Under the pieces are notes generated by a model. The model ran no database searches, was not told the origin of the DNA, and was given only the letters and a program-made list of their open reading frames with translations. Positions 1 to 8,723 of a DNA stretch of 64,000 nt are shown here, piece by piece. The first letter of the stretch is position 1. Every line of letters begins with the position of its first letter. The DNA comes from Mesorhizobium sp. WSM3860 (lineage in GTDB: Bacteria; Pseudomonadota; Alphaproteobacteria; Rhizobiales; Rhizobiaceae): NCBI RefSeq assembly GCF_002294995.1, contig NZ_NSGF01000020.1, positions 50,637-114,636 on the forward strand, read 5' to 3'. The position numbers were made by a program, and so were the translations under genes.

Positions 1-1
1 G

Positions 2-931
2 CTCAACGAGGTGAACCGCGTTGCTGACAAGGTGACGGTGATCCGCGACGGGCGCACCATCGAGACCTTGCCCAGGAAGGAAATCAGCGAGGACCGCATC
101 ATCACTTCGATGGTCGGCCGCTCGCTCGACGACCGCTATCCGCCGCGCGAGCCGCAGATTGGCGACGTTATCTTCGAAGTGAAAAACTGGTCAGTGTACC
201 ATCCGATCCACGCCGAGCGGCAGGTGATCAAGCACGTCAACCTCAATGTGCGCAAAGGCGAGGTGGTGGGCATTGCCGGGCTGATGGGCGCCGGCCGCAC
301 CGAATTCGCTATGAGCCTGTTCGGCCGTTCCTACGGCCGGCATATCAGCGGCGAAGTCCTGCTCAGGGGTAAGCCTCTCGATCTTTCGACGGTTAGCAAG
401 GCGGTGGAGAACCGGATCGCCTATGTCACCGAGGACCGCAAGACCTTTGGCCTCAACCTCATCGACCACATCAAGCACAACGTCACGCTCGCCAATTTGG
501 GAGGCGTCTCCAGCCGCGGCGTCATCGACGACATGCGCGAGATGAGCGTCGCCAACGACTATCGCAAGAAGACCAACATCCGAGCATCCAGCGTCTATCA
601 GCTGACCGGCAATCTTTCGGGCGGCAACCAGCAGAAGGTGGTGCTGTCGAAATGGCTGTTCGCCGACCCGGAAGTGCTGATCCTCGACGAACCGACGCGC
701 GGCATTGACGTCGGCGCCAAGTACGAAATCTATACGATCATCGCCCGCCTCGCCGCCGAGGGAAAGGCAATCGTCGTCATCTCGTCGGAAATGCCGGAAT
801 TGCTCGGCATCGCCGACCGCATCTATGTCATGAACGAAGGGCGTATCGTCGGCGAAATGGCGGCAAGCGACGCCAGCCAGGAAAAGATCATGCGCGCCAT
901 CGTTCGGGGAGAAGGAAAAAAAGCCTCATGA
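2..931 (+). CDS. gguA: Sugar ABC transporter ATP-binding protein, C-terminal part (5' end outside window)
   Basis: This is the ATPase of a CUT2-type (ribose/xylose/multiple sugar) ABC importer, which couples ATP hydrolysis in the cytoplasm to sugar uptake. The reading frame is open to the left edge (Leu-Asn-Glu precedes the first GTG), so the gene is truncated by the window. What remains is the end of the first ATPase domain (a VADKVTVIRDGR stretch) and the whole second domain. Visible motifs are a degenerate Walker A (GLMGAGRTEF), the signature LSGGNQQKVVLSKW and Walker B LILDEPTRGIDVGAK. The stop overlaps the permease start as ATGA, so the two are translationally coupled. The gguA name rests on the gguB-gguC gene order that follows; sugar specificity is inferred. 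Confidence 0.9.
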   Translation, partial: LNEVNRVADKVTVIRDGRTIETLPRKEISEDRIITSMVGRSLDDRYPPREPQIGDVIFEVKNWSVYHPIHAERQVIKHVNLNVRKGEVVGIAGLMGAGRTEFAMSLFGRSYGRHISGEVLLRGKPLDLSTVSKAVENRIAYVTEDRKTFGLNLIDHIKHNVTLANLGGVSSRGVIDDMREMSVANDYRKKTNIRASSVYQLTGNLSGGNQQKVVLSKWLFADPEVLILDEPTRGIDVGAKYEIYTIIARLAAEGKAIVVISSEMPELLGIADRIYVMNEGRIVGEMAASDASQEKIMRAIVRGEGKKAS

Positions 932-2220
932 GCACAGAAAGCGCTCCCGCGCCGCAGAGCGGCGTCGCCGAAGACGTCAAGCATGGTCCGCGTGTCGCCG
1001 TTTCGGCGCTGACGACGAACCTGCGCGAATACGGCCTGATCATCGCGCTGATCGTCATCATGCTGTTCTTCCAGTACACGACGTCCGGCACGCTGTTCAA
1101 ACCGGTCAACCTCAGCAACCTGGTGCAGCAGAACTCGTTCATCATCGTGATGGCGCTTGGCATGCTGCTGGTGATCGTCGCCGGCTATATCGACCTCAGC
1201 GTGGGATCGGTCGCCGGCTTCATCGGCGCGCTTGCCGCAATGATGATGGTGATCTGGCCGCTCGGTCCGCTCAGCAATCCGCTGGTGGTTTCAATCATCT
1301 GCCTCATCGTCGGCGGCGGCATAGGCGCGGCGCAAGGCTATTGGATCGCCTATCACCGAATACCGAGCTTCATCGTGACGCTGGCGGGTATGCTGATCTT
1401 CCGCGGCATCTGCCAGGCGCTGCTTGGCGGCGGCTCTTCGGTCGGCCCGCTTCCCGACAGCTTCAAGGCGTTGAGCTCCGGCTTCATCCCGGACCTCATC
1501 GGCCCGCTGACGCTCATTCCGCCGACGGTGAATGCCGCCGGCAAGACCATCGTCGGCAGCGGCCTTACGCTGCACATGACGACGATCGTGCTCGGTCTGA
1601 TCGCCGTGCTGGCCTATGCCTATTTTGGCTTCAGGACACGGCGTAAGCGCGAACGGCATGGCTATGAGGCCGAGCCCTTCCCGCTGTTCGTCATCAAGAC
1701 GCTGGTCGGCAGCGCGCTGGCGCTGTTCCTGGTCTTCCAGTTCGCCAGCTACAGGGGACTGCCGGTGGTGCTGCTGGTGATGGGCGTGCTGATCTCGCTG
1801 TTCGTCTTCGTCACCAAGCGCATGACCATCGGCCGCCGCATCTATGCGATGGGCGGCAACTCCAAGGCGGCGCAGCTGTCGGGCATCAACACCGAAAGGC
1901 TGACGCTGCTCGTCTTCATCAACATGGGCGTGCTGTCGGCGCTCGGCGGACTGATCATCGCCGCTCGCCTCGGCCAGGCCGTCCCGGCCGCCGGCCTCGG
2001 CAGCGAACTCGACGTGATCGCCGCCGTCTTCATCGGCGGCGCCTCGGCGATGGGCGGCGTCGGACAGGTCATCGGCGCCGTGGTCGGCGGCTTCATCATG
2101 GGCGTGATGAACAACGGCATGTCGATCATGGGCGTCAATGTCGACTGGCAGCAGGTGGTGAAAGGCCTGGTGCTGCTCGGCGCCGTCATCTTCGACGTCT
2201 ACAACAAGAACAAGGCGTAG
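928..2220 (+). CDS. gguB: Sugar ABC transporter permease (GguB/XylH-like)
   Basis: This inner-membrane permease partners the preceding ATPase. The 430-residue protein is rich in hydrophobic segments throughout and carries the family stretches GMLLVIVAGYIDLSVGSVAG near residue 80 and AVFIGGASAMGGVGQVIGAV near residue 370. A longer polar insert near residues 230-250, between membrane segments, is typical of XylH-like permeases, which are longer than RbsC. The start overlaps the upstream stop by four bases. The ChvE-GguAB system of Agrobacterium is the closest characterised analogue known to me, so substrates such as galactose, arabinose or xylose are plausible but not shown here. Confidence 0.92.
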   Translation: MSTESAPAPQSGVAEDVKHGPRVAVSALTTNLREYGLIIALIVIMLFFQYTTSGTLFKPVNLSNLVQQNSFIIVMALGMLLVIVAGYIDLSVGSVAGFIGALAAMMMVIWPLGPLSNPLVVSIICLIVGGGIGAAQGYWIAYHRIPSFIVTLAGMLIFRGICQALLGGGSSVGPLPDSFKALSSGFIPDLIGPLTLIPPTVNAAGKTIVGSGLTLHMTTIVLGLIAVLAYAYFGFRTRRKRERHGYEAEPFPLFVIKTLVGSALALFLVFQFASYRGLPVVLLVMGVLISLFVFVTKRMTIGRRIYAMGGNSKAAQLSGINTERLTLLVFINMGVLSALGGLIIAARLGQAVPAAGLGSELDVIAAVFIGGASAMGGVGQVIGAVVGGFIMGVMNNGMSIMGVNVDWQQVVKGLVLLGAVIFDVYNKNKA

Positions 2221-2427
2221 AGGCCGGAGGCAAGGACTAAGGAGGCATACGGGTTCTAGATCGCGAAGCCGCCGGCAACCCGTCGGCGCAAAGAAGTCCT
2301 GGAAGGACCAGGCTCGCGAGTGCAATCCGGACGAAGAGTTTCAACCGTGGCGCGGATCGGTTCCGGGCCGCGCCGGTCAAGGTTTGCCATGGGCAGCCGG
2401 GCCAAGGCAAAAGAGAGAGGGTTCATC

Positions 2428-3417
2428 ATGCTGATTTCCCAGATCCTCGACGACGCCGAGACGATCCGCGTCGTTGCCCGCAGCGGCGGCAAGACCCGGA
2501 TCATCAACGGCGCGCGCAGCGTCTATTCGCTGGCGATGGAGGCAGCCCGCACCGGCACCGGGCTCGAGGCGCTGATCGAGCGCAAGGGCTATGGCGAGAC
2601 GGTCGACCTCGACGCCGTCTACAAGAAGGGACGACTGGTGTCGCCAATCAACCATCCCGACCCCGCGCATCTCCACCTTACCGGCACCGGGCTTACGCAT
2701 CTCGGCTCCGCCGCGACGCGCGATTCCATGCACAAGAAGCTCAGCGACGGCGAGGAGCAGCTCACCGATTCCATGAAGATGTTCCGCATGGGGCTGGAGG
2801 GCGGCAAGCCGGCCAAGGGCCAGATCGGCGTGCAGCCGGAATGGTTCTACAAGGGCAACGGCACCATGGCGGTGGCGCCCGGTGCCGCGCTGATGTCGCC
2901 AGCCTTCGCGCAGGACGCCGGCGAGGAGCCGGAGATTGCCGGCATCTATGTGATCGGCGACGACGGCGCGCCGTTCCGCGTCGGCTTCACGCTGTCCAAT
3001 GAATTCTCCGACCATGTGACAGAACGCGTGAACTATCTGTTCCTCGCCCATTCCAAGCTGCGCAACGCCTCGTTCGGACCGGAAATCCTGATCGGCGAGC
3101 TGCCCGCCGACATCAGGGGCTCTTCACGAATCTGGCGCGACGGCAAAGTGCTTTGGGAAAAACCGTTCCTTTCGGGCGAGGCGAACATGTCGCACACCAT
3201 CGCCAATCTCGAGCACCACCACTTCAAATATTCGGCCTTCCGCCAGCCGGGCGACGTGCATGTGCACATGTTCGGCACCGCCACACTCTCGTTCGCAGAC
3301 GGCGTCAGGACCGAGGAAGGCGACACGTTCGAGATCGAGGCCAGGGATTTCGGCCTGCCGCTGCGCAACCCGCTGGAGATCGAAAAGCCGATCAAGGTGG
3401 CGGTGAAGGCGCTGTAA
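2428..3417 (+). CDS. gguC: GguC / AraD1 family protein
   Basis: This is a 329-residue protein of the GguC (AraD1) family, which has a fumarylacetoacetate-hydrolase-like fold and is found beside gguAB in rhizobia. The biochemical role is not settled; a step in oxidative pentose or sugar-acid breakdown is a common suggestion. Recognisable stretches are HLTGTGLTHLGSA, GVQPEWFYKGNG and FTLSNEFSDH. The frame is open further upstream, but the ATG chosen here gives the conserved N-terminus MLISQILDD and follows a purine-rich AGAGAGAGG ribosome site. About 200 bases separate it from gguB, with no clear hairpin, so it is probably in the same transcript. Confidence 0.85.
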   Translation: MLISQILDDAETIRVVARSGGKTRIINGARSVYSLAMEAARTGTGLEALIERKGYGETVDLDAVYKKGRLVSPINHPDPAHLHLTGTGLTHLGSAATRDSMHKKLSDGEEQLTDSMKMFRMGLEGGKPAKGQIGVQPEWFYKGNGTMAVAPGAALMSPAFAQDAGEEPEIAGIYVIGDDGAPFRVGFTLSNEFSDHVTERVNYLFLAHSKLRNASFGPEILIGELPADIRGSSRIWRDGKVLWEKPFLSGEANMSHTIANLEHHHFKYSAFRQPGDVHVHMFGTATLSFADGVRTEEGDTFEIEARDFGLPLRNPLEIEKPIKVAVKAL

Positions 3418-3423
3418 GGGCGC

Positions 3424-3454
3424 CTTTCCTTCTCCGCTTGTGGGAGAAGGAAAG
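3424..3454. terminator. Perfect 12-bp hairpin between convergent genes
   Basis: Arms CTTTCCTTCTCC and GGAGAAGGAAAG flank a 7-base loop (GCTTGTG) between the ends of gguC and the minus-strand binding protein. No long T-run follows, so it is a terminator candidate by position and stem strength. The core matches the first stem of the longer repeat near 51.0 kb, so it may be a reduced copy of that repeat family. Confidence 0.6.
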
Positions 3455-3465
3455 TCTGCTCAACC

Positions 3466-4233
3466 TCAATAGATATCGAAGTCGAAATATTTCGACTGGA
3501 TCTTCTTGTAGGTGCCGTCGGCAACGATAGCGTCGATTGCCGCATTCAGCCTGTCGCGAAGCGCTGTGTCCTCCAGACGCACGGCGATGCCGGCCTCGGT
3601 CTCGGTGCCCTTGACGTCGCCGACCAGCTTGCAGCAGCCGTCGCTCGCCTTCTTCATCCAGTCGACCAGCACGAACTTGTCCGAGATGACGGCGTCGAGA
3701 CGGCCGTTGAGCAGATCGGTGACCGCCTCTTCCTGGGTCGGGTAGAGCTTCGCCTCGGCGCCGGCCTTGGCGTAGACGTCCTGGGCGTAGTTGGCCTGGG
3801 TGGTCGAGGCCTGGGCACCGACCGTCTTGCCGGCAAGCGAGGCCGGCTCGGTCGAGGCGATGTCGCTGTCCTTCAGGGCGACCAGCGAAAGCGGCGTGGT
3901 ATAGTATTTGTGGGTGAAGGCGACCTGCTTCTTGCGCTCCTCGGTGATGCTCATCGAGGCGATGATGGCGTCGAATTTCTTGGCCTGCAGGGCCGGAATG
4001 ATGCCATCCCAATCCTGGGTGACGATCTCGCATTCGACCTTCATCTGCGCGCAGAGCGCATTGGCGATGTCGATGTCGAAGCCCTCGACCTTGCCGTCCG
4101 GCGTGATGGTGTTGAAGGGCGGATAGGCGCCCTCGGTGCCGATCTTGATCTTTTCGGCCGCGTCTACCGAACCGACGCCGAGCGCCAGCATGGCGGCGGC
4201 CGCGGCCGACAGGATCCATCTGGATGTCCGCAT
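3466..4233 (-). CDS. Polar amino acid ABC transporter substrate-binding protein
   Basis: This is a periplasmic binding protein of SBP family 3 (HisJ/ArgT type), 255 residues. An N-terminal signal peptide (MRTSRWILSAAAAAMLALG, ending near VDA) is followed by the standard fold: KIKIGTEGAYPPFNTI, GFDIDIANALC and AIIASMSITEERKKQVAFT. The ATG used lies six bases after AAGGGG; an ATG two codons upstream is in frame but directly abuts that ribosome site. No permease or ATPase genes lie beside it, so it is an orphan here. The ligand (lysine, arginine, ornithine or similar) cannot be decided from sequence alone. Confidence 0.85.
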   Translation of the reverse strand: MRTSRWILSAAAAAMLALGVGSVDAAEKIKIGTEGAYPPFNTITPDGKVEGFDIDIANALCAQMKVECEIVTQDWDGIIPALQAKKFDAIIASMSITEERKKQVAFTHKYYTTPLSLVALKDSDIASTEPASLAGKTVGAQASTTQANYAQDVYAKAGAEAKLYPTQEEAVTDLLNGRLDAVISDKFVLVDWMKKASDGCCKLVGDVKGTETEAGIAVRLEDTALRDRLNAAIDAIVADGTYKKIQSKYFDFDIY

Positions 4234-4317
4234 TTTCATCCCCTTGCGTTCAGGTGCTACATGGTCAGACCCAGCCAAGCACGGCGCGCCAAGCCAGGCA
4301 AGCACAGCTTGCGGCGA

Positions 4318-5412
4318 TCAGCGCGCGGCGCGGAAATGCTTGGAGAGCTTCAGCCCCTGCGCCTGATAGTTGGAGCCCAGCTCGCTGCCATAGAGCGCCT
4401 GCGGCCGCTTCAGCATATGCTCGTAGACGAGGCGGCCGACGATCTGGCCGTGGTCGAGGATGAACGGCACCTCGTGGCTGCGCACTTCGAGCACCGCGCG
4501 GCTGCCGCTGCCGCCGGCGGCGGAATGGCCGAAGCCCGGATCGAAGAAGCCGGCATAGTGGACGCGGAACTCGCCGACCAGCGGATCGAAAGGCGTCATC
4601 TCGGCGGCATAGAGCGGCGGCACGTGCACGGCTTCGCGAGAGACCAGGATGTAGAACTCGTCCGGGTCGAGCACCAGCTCGCCGGCCCCGCTCTTGTAGA
4701 GCGGTTCCCAGAAGTCGACCACATCCTGAGCGGCGCGTTTGTCGACGTCGACGAGGCCGGTGTGGTGCTTGCCGCGATAGCCGACAAGGCCGTCCTTGTC
4801 GCCGTCGAGATCGATAGAGAGCGCAATGCCGCCGCCGGAGATGTTGGGCGGCTCGGTCGCAACCAGCATCTCGGCGTGATGGAGGTCACGCAACTCATTC
4901 TCCGACAGCACCGCGTTGCCGGTGCGGAAGCGTATCTGCGACAGGCGCGAGCCGGCGCGCACGACGATCGGGAAGGTGCGCGGGCTGACCTCGAGGTAGA
5001 GCGGGCCATGATAGCCGGCGGCGATCTTATCGAACTCATGGCCGCGGTCGGTCATGACGCGGGTGAAAATGTCGAGCCGTCCGGTCGAGCTCTTCGGATT
5101 GGCCGAAGCCGAGACTTCCGCCGGCAGCGCCAGGCTTTCCTGCAGCGGCACGATGTAGACGCAGCCCGTCTCCAGCACCGCGCCCTCGGCGAGGTTGATC
5201 TCATGCAGCTTCAGCCGGTCCAGCTTATCGGCCACCAGATGATCGGGACCGGGCAGAAAGGAGGCGCGCACGCGAAAGGCCTTGTCGCCCAGTCTCAGAT
5301 CGAGGCTGGCCGGCTGGATCTGGTTGGTGTCGAGCGCGCGCGGCGATTTCAGCGCGCCCGACTGGAAGAGCGCCGCGATGTCCTGATCGGGAAGAATGCC
5401 TGTCTGCCGCAA
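4318..5412 (-). CDS. dcd: 2'-deoxycytidine 5'-triphosphate deaminase (long rhizobial form)
   Basis: This enzyme deaminates dCTP to dUTP, feeding thymidylate synthesis. At about 364 residues it is roughly twice the size of E. coli Dcd, the known long form of alphaproteobacteria with two dUTPase-like domains in one chain. Seen stretches are ILPDQDIAALFQSGAL, PASLDLRLGDKAFRVR, ASANPKSSTGRLDIF and PFDPLVGEFRVHYAGFFDPGFG. No in-frame ATG gives the conserved N-terminus LRQTGILPD; a TTG seven bases after CGGAG fits best and was used. The open frame continues 32 codons further. The gene diverges from metZ across the riboswitch region. Confidence 0.85.
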   Translation of the reverse strand: MRQTGILPDQDIAALFQSGALKSPRALDTNQIQPASLDLRLGDKAFRVRASFLPGPDHLVADKLDRLKLHEINLAEGAVLETGCVYIVPLQESLALPAEVSASANPKSSTGRLDIFTRVMTDRGHEFDKIAAGYHGPLYLEVSPRTFPIVVRAGSRLSQIRFRTGNAVLSENELRDLHHAEMLVATEPPNISGGGIALSIDLDGDKDGLVGYRGKHHTGLVDVDKRAAQDVVDFWEPLYKSGAGELVLDPDEFYILVSREAVHVPPLYAAEMTPFDPLVGEFRVHYAGFFDPGFGHSAAGGSGSRAVLEVRSHEVPFILDHGQIVGRLVYEHMLKRPQALYGSELGSNYQAQGLKLSKHFRAAR

Positions 5413-5555
5413 TGTCTGGCTCCGGGCGCTGTCATTATCGTCGCAGTTCCTGTCGCAAAACCGCGGGACACTTTTGCGGAAGCTGCCTGGTACAACCCTC
5501 TTAATCAAGCCGGCAATTGACGCAAGCGCGGTGCGGGTCTAAAGGGTCGTTATCC

Positions 5556-5608
5556 CGTGGTGATTTGGCCGGTCGGCTTGCAGCCACGTTAAACAAGTCG
5601 CTAAAGGA
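5556..5608 (+). promoter_or_regulatory. SAM-II riboswitch (metA motif) upstream of metZ
   Basis: The stretch matches the SAM-II aptamer closely. Stem P1 pairs CGTGG with CCACG, the conserved TGATTTG follows P1, and the CGGCTTG loop pairs with the downstream CAAGTCG to form the pseudoknot before CTAAAGGA. This class binds S-adenosylmethionine and represses methionine synthesis genes in alphaproteobacteria. The AGGA at the 3' end is more than 70 bases from the metZ start, so it is unlikely to be the ribosome site here. The following terminator suggests control by transcription termination. Confidence 0.93.
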
Positions 5609-5632
5609 CCGTCGGGCCGCAAGGCCGTATGG

Positions 5633-5662
5633 ACCGGTTGCGACGTCGCGGCCGGTTTTTTT
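5633..5662 (+). terminator. Intrinsic terminator between the SAM-II aptamer and metZ
   Basis: ACCGG and CCGGT enclose a palindromic centre (GCGACGTCGC), followed directly by seven T residues and then the metZ ribosome site. A small GGCC-GCAA-GGCC tetraloop hairpin lies between it and the aptamer (about 5615-5626). The order aptamer, hairpin, terminator, start codon is what a transcriptional riboswitch needs. Which upstream segment acts as antiterminator is not clear by eye. Confidence 0.7.
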
Positions 5663-5680
5663 GTGTTTGGAAGCAGGGCG

Positions 5681-6871
5681 ATGACCAAGACGCGTAACTG
5701 GAAGCCTCAGACGGCACTCGTGCATGGCGGGACGCTGCGTTCCGGCTTCGGCGAGACCGCGGAGGCGATGTATCTCACCCAGGGCTATGTCTATGAGACG
5801 GCGCAAGCGGCGGAAGCCCGCTTCAAGGGCGAGGAGCCCGGCTTCATCTATTCGCGCTACGCCAACCCGACCGTCGATATGTTCGAGAAGCGGATGTGCG
5901 CGCTGGAAGGCGCGGAAGACGCACGCGCCACCGCTTCCGGCATGGCCGCAGTGTCCGCCGCCCTGCTCTGCAGCGTCAAGGCCGGCGACCACATCGTTGC
6001 GGCGCGGGCCCTGTTCGGCTCCTGCCGCTGGGTGGTCGAGACGCTGGCACCGCGCTACGGCATCGAGGCGACGCTGATCGACGGCACCGACATCGCCAAT
6101 TGGGAAAAGGCGGTCAGGCCGAACACCAAGCTGTTCTTCCTGGAAAGCCCGACCAACCCGACGCTGGAAGTGGTCGATATCGCTGCTGTCGCCGCCCTCG
6201 CCAATTCGATCGGCGCGCGCGTGATCGTCGACAACGTCTTTGCGACGCCGCTGCAGCAGAAGCCCCTGCAGCTCGGCGCCCATATCGTGGTCTACTCGGC
6301 GACCAAGCATATCGACGGACAAGGCCGCTGCCTCGGCGGCGTCATCCTGTCGGACAAGAAGTGGATCGACGAGAACCTGCACGACTATTTCCGGCACACC
6401 GGCCCGAGCCTGTCGCCATTCAACGCATGGACGCTGCTGAAAGGCCTCGAGACGCTGCCGCTGCGCGTGCGCCAGCAGACCGAAAGCGCCGGCAAGATCG
6501 CGGATTTCCTGGCCGGCCGGCCGGAGATCGCCCGCCTCATCTATCCGGGCCGGGCCGACCATCCCCAGGCGGATATCGTCAGGAAGCAGATGTCCGGCGG
6601 CTCGACGCTGATCTGCCTCGACGTCAAGGGCGGCAAGCAGGCCGCTTTCGCCTTGCAGAACGCGCTCGACATCGTGCTGATCTCGAACAATCTCGGCGAC
6701 GCAAAGAGCCTGATCACGCATCCGGCGACGACGACGCACAAGAACCTCAGCGACGAGGCGCGCGCCGAGCTTGGCATCGGACCAGGCACGCTCAGGCTCT
6801 CCGTCGGGCTGGAGGATACCGACGACCTGCTCGCCGACATCGAACAGGCGCTGAAGGCGGCGAAGGAATGA
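5681..6871 (+). CDS. metZ: O-succinylhomoserine sulfhydrylase
   Basis: This PLP enzyme makes homocysteine from O-succinylhomoserine and sulfide, in the methionine pathway. The 396-residue protein has the Cys/Met-metabolism fold: GFIYSRYANPTVDMFEKR near residue 55, ATASGMAAVSAALL, ESPTNPTLEVVDI and the lysine site YSATKHIDGQGRCLGG near residue 210. The ATG used follows an AGGG ribosome site; an ATG six codons earlier lies within the terminator tail and is less likely. Expression should fall when SAM is abundant, because of the upstream SAM-II riboswitch. It is convergent with the glycosyltransferase gene. Confidence 0.93.
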   Translation: MTKTRNWKPQTALVHGGTLRSGFGETAEAMYLTQGYVYETAQAAEARFKGEEPGFIYSRYANPTVDMFEKRMCALEGAEDARATASGMAAVSAALLCSVKAGDHIVAARALFGSCRWVVETLAPRYGIEATLIDGTDIANWEKAVRPNTKLFFLESPTNPTLEVVDIAAVAALANSIGARVIVDNVFATPLQQKPLQLGAHIVVYSATKHIDGQGRCLGGVILSDKKWIDENLHDYFRHTGPSLSPFNAWTLLKGLETLPLRVRQQTESAGKIADFLAGRPEIARLIYPGRADHPQADIVRKQMSGGSTLICLDVKGGKQAAFALQNALDIVLISNNLGDAKSLITHPATTTHKNLSDEARAELGIGPGTLRLSVGLEDTDDLLADIEQALKAAKE

Positions 6872-6894
6872 ACCGCCACGGCGGCAAAGAGGAC

Positions 6895-6918
6895 GCTTGA
6901 GCCGCAGCTGGCTCAAGC
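6895..6918. terminator. Perfect 9-bp hairpin at the metZ / glycosyltransferase convergence
   Basis: GCTTGAGCC and GGCTCAAGC flank a 6-base loop. The hairpin spans the last codons of the minus-strand gene and lies 23 bases after the metZ stop. No strong T-run follows on either strand; it is called a terminator by position. Confidence 0.5.
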
Positions 6919-8058
6919 AATCTCTTCGAGTTCAGTCATCCCGCTGTTGCGGATGGTCATTGCGTTGCCACGCCATTCGACGGCCCCGCCAAGCCAGCCG
7001 CGCGCCCAGATGGCGGGAAGCATCGCGTCGCGCACGATCATCGCGGTGACGCTGCGCGGCGACAGATACCAGCCCTTGGACCAGGCGAGCAGCCATTCGA
7101 GCACATAGGCGATCGCCAGCACGCAAAGCGCGGTCGTGGGCAGACTGACACCGGCGCTTGCCGCCGCGATCAGCGCCAGGAGCAGCGGCACGACCACACC
7201 GGTCAGGATTTCGGGCGCAAAGAACAATGGGAAGGTGACGCGGCGCAGGCGGGCCCAGCGCGCCTGGCGCGACCAGATTTCGGCGAGCGTGCGCTGGCCG
7301 AGCGGTTGCTCGAAGGGCGAAGCGACGAGATTGACCCGAAGGCCAAGGCTGTTGACCAGCTTGGTCGCCGCCGCGTCCTCGGCGATCTCGGCGGCTAAAG
7401 CCTGGATGCCGCCATTTGCATCCAGCATCGGTTTGTTCCACAGCATGCTCTTGCCCTGGGCGAAGCCAAGGCCGAGCGCTTCGCCGGCATATTGCCAGCG
7501 CGCCTGCAGCGTGTTGAGGAAGGCGCATTCGACTTCGGCCCAGAAACCGTCCGGCCGCGAGCCGATCGGCGTCGAGCAGACGAGGCCGGTGTCCGCCCGC
7601 CAGGCCGCCATCAGATGCTGGACATAGTCCTTGGGCATCAGCACGTTGGAATCGGCGAGGATCACCCAGTCGTGCCGCGCCGCCTGCCAGCCCTTGATGC
7701 AGTTGTTGAGCTTGGGATTGGCGCTGATCCTGTCATCGCCCACCAGCAGCCGCGCCGGAACCTTGGGAAAGCGCGCGGTCGCGGCATCGATCAGCTTGAC
7801 GACAGGGTCTTCGCCATTGGCGACGCAGAAGATCAGTTCATAGCTCGGCCAGTCGAGCGAGAAGGCGCGGTTGAGCGTCTCCTGCGTGAACGGCTCGACG
7901 CCGCGCGACGGCACGACGATCGAGACCGGCGGCGGCTCGCCGGAGGGCGCGGGAAGGACGCGACGAGCCTTCAGCCGCGACGAAGCGAACAGGATGCTGG
8001 CAAGGTTGGAAAAAAGAAGGGCCGAGGAGGCAAAGGCGGCTGCAAAGGTCAGTTCCAT
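6913..8058 (-). CDS. Membrane glycosyltransferase, GT21/ceramide glucosyltransferase-like
   Basis: This is a 381-residue GT-A fold enzyme with an N-terminal membrane segment and two or three C-terminal ones. Motifs in order are VSIVVPSRGVEPF near residue 46, ILADSNV (DxD-like) near 130, and the GT21-type RQARWARLRR near 270. That arrangement resembles ceramide glucosyltransferases and hopanoid-associated HpnI. No hopanoid or sphingolipid genes lie nearby, so the acceptor lipid is unknown. It is divergent from apaG, with a 222-base spacer. Confidence 0.75.
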   Translation of the reverse strand: MELTFAAAFASSALLFSNLASILFASSRLKARRVLPAPSGEPPPVSIVVPSRGVEPFTQETLNRAFSLDWPSYELIFCVANGEDPVVKLIDAATARFPKVPARLLVGDDRISANPKLNNCIKGWQAARHDWVILADSNVLMPKDYVQHLMAAWRADTGLVCSTPIGSRPDGFWAEVECAFLNTLQARWQYAGEALGLGFAQGKSMLWNKPMLDANGGIQALAAEIAEDAAATKLVNSLGLRVNLVASPFEQPLGQRTLAEIWSRQARWARLRRVTFPLFFAPEILTGVVVPLLLALIAAASAGVSLPTTALCVLAIAYVLEWLLAWSKGWYLSPRSVTAMIVRDAMLPAIWARGWLGGAVEWRGNAMTIRNSGMTELEEIA

Positions 8059-8151
8059 CGAGATCTGGTCACTCCGGAAAGGCCGCCCGCGGCCGTTTCA
8101 ATCACTCGACAGAGCGCCCGAGTCGCCCGCACGGTTTGTGCACACCAACAT

Positions 8152-8174
8152 TGTCATGTGTCACTTAAATGACA
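8152..8174. promoter_or_regulatory. Inverted repeat TGTCAT-N11-ATGACA in a divergent promoter region
   Basis: Perfect 6-bp arms separated by 11 bases lie in an AT-richer patch between the glycosyltransferase and apaG genes. The position suits an operator or promoter element for either gene. No regulator was identified for it. Confidence 0.35.
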
Positions 8175-8280
8175 TTGTTTGTCGGCACTTGCGGTGGAAA
8201 AGCCGGCAGGTTGGCCACGCTGCGGAGGTAGAACCGCGAAGCGCGACAAATGTTTCCCTGCGGCGGCACCGGAGTGGCTC

Positions 8281-8673
8281 ATGTATCGTGCCGTGACGCG
8301 CAACATCGAAGTGCAGGTCAGGCCGTTCTATCTGGAGGACCGTTCCGATCCGTCCGAGAACCGCTATGTATGGGGCTACCAGGTGACGATCGACAACCAG
8401 TCGGACGAGTTCGTGCAGCTTCTGTCGCGCTACTGGCACATCACCGACGGGCGTGGCCGCGTCGAAGAGGTGCGCGGCGAGGGCGTGGTCGGCGACCAGC
8501 CGGAGCTCAACCCCGGCGACAGCTATCAGTACACGTCGGGATGCCCACTCTCGACGCCGTCCGGCATCATGGTCGGCCACTACACGATGCGGAACGGCCG
8601 CGGCGAGACGTTCGACGTCGCCATTCCGGCTTTCTCGCTCGATATGCCGGGGACGAAGAGGACGGTGAACTAA
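8281..8673 (+). CDS. apaG: ApaG family protein
   Basis: This is a 130-residue single-domain protein of the ApaG family, a beta-sandwich fold long linked to Co2+/Mg2+ homeostasis. Its molecular function is uncertain. Characteristic stretches are RYVWGYQVTIDNQ, LLSRYWHITDGRG and PGDSYQYTSGCPLSTPSG. The frame is open for 34 more codons upstream, but the internal ATG gives the family N-terminus MYRAVTRNIEV. Only hairpin DNA separates its end from hslO. Confidence 0.92.
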   Translation: MYRAVTRNIEVQVRPFYLEDRSDPSENRYVWGYQVTIDNQSDEFVQLLSRYWHITDGRGRVEEVRGEGVVGDQPELNPGDSYQYTSGCPLSTPSGIMVGHYTMRNGRGETFDVAIPAFSLDMPGTKRTVN

Positions 8674-8681
8674 AAACTCGA

Positions 8682-8713
8682 GTTCCTCGCCCCCGCAAAG
8701 CGGGGGGAGGAAC
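8682..8713. terminator. Long hairpin between apaG and hslO
   Basis: GTTCCTC and GAGGAAC form the outer stem, CCCCCGC and GCGGGGG the inner stem, with an AAA loop and one bulged G. It lies between two convergent stops and can fold on both strands, so it is probably a bidirectional terminator. Confidence 0.7.
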
Positions 8714-8723
8714 CGGAGCTTTC

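Noticed and set aside
3910..5520. 536-codon open frame on the plus strand
   Set aside because: It is antisense to the amino-acid binding protein and dcd, both with clear family motifs. Its product is low-complexity and rich in Ala, Arg, Asp and Val, as expected from the opposite strand of GC-rich genes.
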